DNA from: Nostoc sp. ATCC 43529 | GTDB taxonomy: Bacteria; Cyanobacteriota; Cyanobacteriia; Cyanobacteriales; Nostocaceae | Length of the DNA stretch: 64,000 nucleotides | Direction of reading: 5' to 3' | Assembly (NCBI GenBank): GCA_003326205.1 | Contig: LWTK01000041.1 | Span: 1-64,000 of the forward strand | In this document: positions 61,830 to 64,000 of the stretch, piece after piece | Position numbering within the stretch: the stretch's first letter is position 1 | Layout of the letters: each line of letters begins with the position of its first letter | The notes under the pieces: generated by a model | Databases searched by the model: none | Told to the model about the DNA's origin: nothing | What the model saw: only the letters and a program-made list of their open reading frames with translations | Made by a program: the position numbers and the translations under genes

Positions 61830-62384
61830 TCAACTACATCCCTCTACAAATTCAACCTCTGGTAGTTTACCTGAGCGAATCTCAGTAACCCGCTTACCAT
61901 CAGTCTCAAATACTACACGATAATTTTGGTCAGATTGGTCTTTTGGTACAAATGTCAGGTAGTGGCCGCCTTGGACATAGTGATGAGGACTGACTTTAAT
62001 TTGTCCTGGATAGAGGGATTTAATCCGTGCTTCCGTGTCACCAATTTTTGCACCTTTTAAGGTAGTAATTTTGCTATCTCTCCAAACATCCACTCTAGAA
62101 ATACGACCTTCTGTTACCATGAACCCAACATTTTTAGGGCCCCTTTCTGGCTTTACATAGTAGCAATATTTATTTGGTGGATCGCCAACTAGCCGAGTAC
62201 CAACAGCTTTGCTCGCCTGAGATACCGTCATTCCAACTCGTACCTGTCCAATACCATTGGTGAATAATTTCGATTGATTGGTCAGTTTTGTCTGTGCGAT
62301 GACTGTTCCCACAGTCAAAGATGAAAGAGCAAAAGTTAAGGTGGCAAGAGTCAATAATTTAGCTTTACTATTCATTTGCTGCAA
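61830..62384 (-). CDS. Exported protein of unknown function
   Basis: 184 residues (or 181 from the second ATG, MNSKAKLLTLATLTFALSSLTVGTVIAQ). The N-terminus is a clear signal peptide, cleaved near VIAQ (about residue 31). The mature part repeats a motif, GIGQVRVGMTVSQASKAVGTRLV and AKIGDTEARIKSLYPGQIKV, resembling paired BLIP/SmpA-like beta folds; this is tentative. Two Cys (CYYV and the C-terminal EGCS) might form a disulfide. The gene is alone. Confidence 0.72.
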   Translation of the reverse strand: MQQMNSKAKLLTLATLTFALSSLTVGTVIAQTKLTNQSKLFTNGIGQVRVGMTVSQASKAVGTRLVGDPPNKYCYYVKPERGPKNVGFMVTEGRISRVDVWRDSKITTLKGAKIGDTEARIKSLYPGQIKVSPHHYVQGGHYLTFVPKDQSDQNYRVVFETDGKRVTEIRSGKLPEVEFVEGCS

Positions 62385-62889
62385 ATCAAAATGGGTAGAT
62401 ATTTACATACAATACCTATGTTGCTAATTTCGGATTTTTATCTGGTTAATTAGTAAAACTAGGCTAAATATTACTACTTCATTCAAGTGGGTGAGGCTAA
62501 CAGAATTTTTAATTGATATAGTTTACTTTTTTACTCGATGGTCACTCTTTTTTATGTTGTGAGCAAGCTTAGGTAAAAAGTAACCCTGACCAACAGCCAA
62601 ATCCAAATCTGAGCCGTCCAACTTCAACCAATAAAAATCAAAAGCTATAGATTTTTTGTTAATACTTGAATGCATTTCCCAATGTCGCCAAGTTGATAGT
62701 GTAGGCTCAGTCAATTCCAAATGATAAACGTAGCGTTCTTGAATTTACTCACGATAAGGAGCCATGTCATATTGATAAATACCCAATAGCTCAATAAGAC
62801 AAACATAAAAAATGAGGATAGTCAGCACCATCCCCATTTTATCTTTTGTTCTTTTACTCATTTCCAGGCATTAGCCCAGAAATCAATTA
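62385..62889. other. Intergenic region with a doubtful ORF
   Basis: 505 bp between ftsH and the exported-protein gene. Apart from the doubtful reading frame at 62523-62720, I see nothing that can be supported. Confidence 0.45.
62523..62720 (-). CDS. Doubtful short ORF or gene remnant
   Basis: 65 residues (frame open further upstream as ERYVYHLELTEPTLSTWRHWEMHSS). The composition is protein-like, with Trp-rich spots, but there is no recognisable family, and the start codon (TTG) has no ribosome site. It could be the remnant of a larger gene. Confidence 0.25.
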   Translation of the reverse strand: MELTEPTLSTWRHWEMHSSINKKSIAFDFYWLKLDGSDLDLAVGQGYFLPKLAHNIKKSDHRVKK

Positions 62890-64000
62890 TTACAGTTGTG
62901 GTACGTACTGTTGTTTCTCTGGCACTTCAGCATACTCAGCCACAATCTGACGGAATTCTTCGCCGTCAATGGTTTCTTTTTCGATGAGCAAATCTACTAA
63001 GCGATCGGTGACTGTGCGATGGTCGCGGATGATTTTCTTAGCAGTTTCATAGCAATCTTCAACGATCGCTCGAACTTGAGCATCAATGCGAGAAGCGATA
63101 GATTCAGAATAATCAGATCTGGTCATCCAGTCACGACCCAAGAACACTTCGCCTTGTTGGCTTTCCAGCGACAAGGGGCCTAAATCAGACATACCAAACC
63201 GGGTTACCATTTGCCGTGCCATTCCTGACAACTGCTGCAAATCTCCACCAGCACCGGTAGTTACTTCCGCAGCGCCAAAAATCACTTCTTCAGCAGCGCG
63301 ACCACCCAAAGCACCAGTAATTCTGGCTTTTAACTGGGAACGAGAAATTAATCCTTGTTCTTCGTTGGGAGTAAACCAGGTTAAACCTTGTGCTTGTCCG
63401 CGTGGAATCAAAGTAACTTTCTGCACAGGGTCGTGGTCTTTTAACAAAGTCCCCACCAAAGCGTGTCCAATTTCATGGTAGGCAATTAAGCGCTTGCTCT
63501 TGCTGTCTACCAATGGAGTACCTTCCATCCCCGCAACGACCCGATCCACTGCATCATCAATTTCGCGGAGGGTGATAGCTTCTTTACGTCTTCTGGCGGT
63601 GAGAATTGCTGCTTCGTTAAGTAAGTTCGCTAAATCAGCACCAGTGAATCCGGGAGTACGGCGAGCGATCGCTTCTAAGGATACGCTAGGATCTAGTTTC
63701 TTGTTCCGCGCGTGGACTTGTAAGATTTCCAAACGCCCTTTGATATCGGGTGCATCTACTGTTACTTGGCGGTCAAAACGACCGGGACGCAACAATGCAG
63801 CGTCTAATACGTCGGGACGGTTGGTAGCAGCAATAATAATGATGCCTGTGTTACCTTCAAACCCATCCATCTCAGTCAGCAATTGGTTGAGAGTTTGTTC
63901 TCTTTCATCATTACCGCCACCGATACCAGCACCCCGTTGTCTACCTACAGCGTCGATTTCATCGATGAAGATGATACAGGGGGCATTGTCTTTAGCTTTC
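62890..64000 (-). CDS. ftsH: ATP-dependent zinc metalloprotease FtsH, C-terminal part
   Basis: The gene runs off the window's right edge; about 370 C-terminal residues are present. The frame is open to the edge (upstream residues include CIIFIDEIDAVGRQRG, the Walker B region). Visible: SRH-type motif LLTEMDGFEGNTGIIIIAATNRPDVLDAALLRPGRFDRQV, the zinc-binding AYHEIGHALVGTLL (HEIGH, a variant of HEAGH), and the protease domain with GGRAAEEVIFG. FtsH degrades damaged D1 and other membrane proteins in thylakoids. The Ile in HEIGH is a modest variation from the common Ala. Confidence 0.97.
   Translation of the reverse strand, partial: KAKDNAPCIIFIDEIDAVGRQRGAGIGGGNDEREQTLNQLLTEMDGFEGNTGIIIIAATNRPDVLDAALLRPGRFDRQVTVDAPDIKGRLEILQVHARNKKLDPSVSLEAIARRTPGFTGADLANLLNEAAILTARRRKEAITLREIDDAVDRVVAGMEGTPLVDSKSKRLIAYHEIGHALVGTLLKDHDPVQKVTLIPRGQAQGLTWFTPNEEQGLISRSQLKARITGALGGRAAEEVIFGAAEVTTGAGGDLQQLSGMARQMVTRFGMSDLGPLSLESQQGEVFLGRDWMTRSDYSESIASRIDAQVRAIVEDCYETAKKIIRDHRTVTDRLVDLLIEKETIDGEEFRQIVAEYAEVPEKQQYVPQL

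Noticed and set aside
1..64000. tRNA or rRNA genes
   Set aside because: No TPsiC-like GGTTCGAATCC core with a matching cloverleaf, and no rRNA signature, was noticed in the intergenic regions.

Overview
The window comes from a filamentous, probably heterocyst-forming cyanobacterium (Nostocales, Nostoc/Anabaena type). Evidence: chlorophyll-synthesis genes (acsF, chlD), ferredoxin-thioredoxin reductase (ftrC), a CBS-CP12 fusion, a CAAD protein, group-3 sigma factor sigF, many GCGATCGC (HIP1) octamers, and abundant short tandem repeats of the Nostoc kind (TAGTCAT, GGAGTTA, TTTTGAA, GCAGAAG, CCCCATG). No rRNA, tRNA or CRISPR array was seen.

Layout. 1-3.4 kb is an accessory patch: a cut-off IS1634-type transposase, a GIY-YIG domain protein, a DUF433/DUF5615 toxin-antitoxin pair, a Uma2 nuclease-like gene and a DUF29 gene. 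3.5-25 kb holds mostly single housekeeping or unknown genes: DUF58, ftrC-DUF309, two sensor histidine kinases, an EamA exporter, DUF2996, TM2, acsF, a restriction-type protein, CAAD, SLH, a GH13-CBM20 amylase, an alpha/beta hydrolase and a TerB-like acidic protein. 25.3-33 kb is core translation and metabolism: rpsB-tsf, an unknown gene, recG, a broken Uma2 gene and purH. 33.1-37.3 kb holds a tandem array of three near-identical putative small-RNA units followed by an LPS-transport cluster (LptA-like, lptB, LptF/G-like). 37.4-43.5 kb carries CBS-CP12, a methyltransferase, a MarR regulator with a DUF2269-like membrane protein, chlD and sigF. 51.8-64 kb returns to core genes: Bax inhibitor-1 family, a decayed prfB paralogue, prfB with its programmed frameshift, DUF3285, ybeY, dgkA, trpG/pabA, an MBL-fold protein, an FG-GAP protein, pepP and ftsH.

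The standout is 44.15-51.68 kb. It is a tightly overlapping three-gene operon encoding (1) a winged-helix/zinc-ribbon/PD-(D/E)XK nuclease, (2) a large DinG/XPD-like helicase with four candidate Fe-S cysteines and (3) a 917-residue PIWI-RE protein. This matches the predicted pPIWI-RE class of Argonaute-related defence systems. It sits between sigF and a Bax-inhibitor gene and has its own strong ribosome binding site.

Other points worth attention: the three-copy sRNA array with conserved promoters and a pairing-preserving variant; a prfB paralogue that keeps the frameshift signal but has lost the GGQ catalytic loop; a 29-bp mobile repeat found in four places, two of them inside gene remnants; a 130-bp MITE with TA ends in two copies; and a probable structured leader in front of rpsB.
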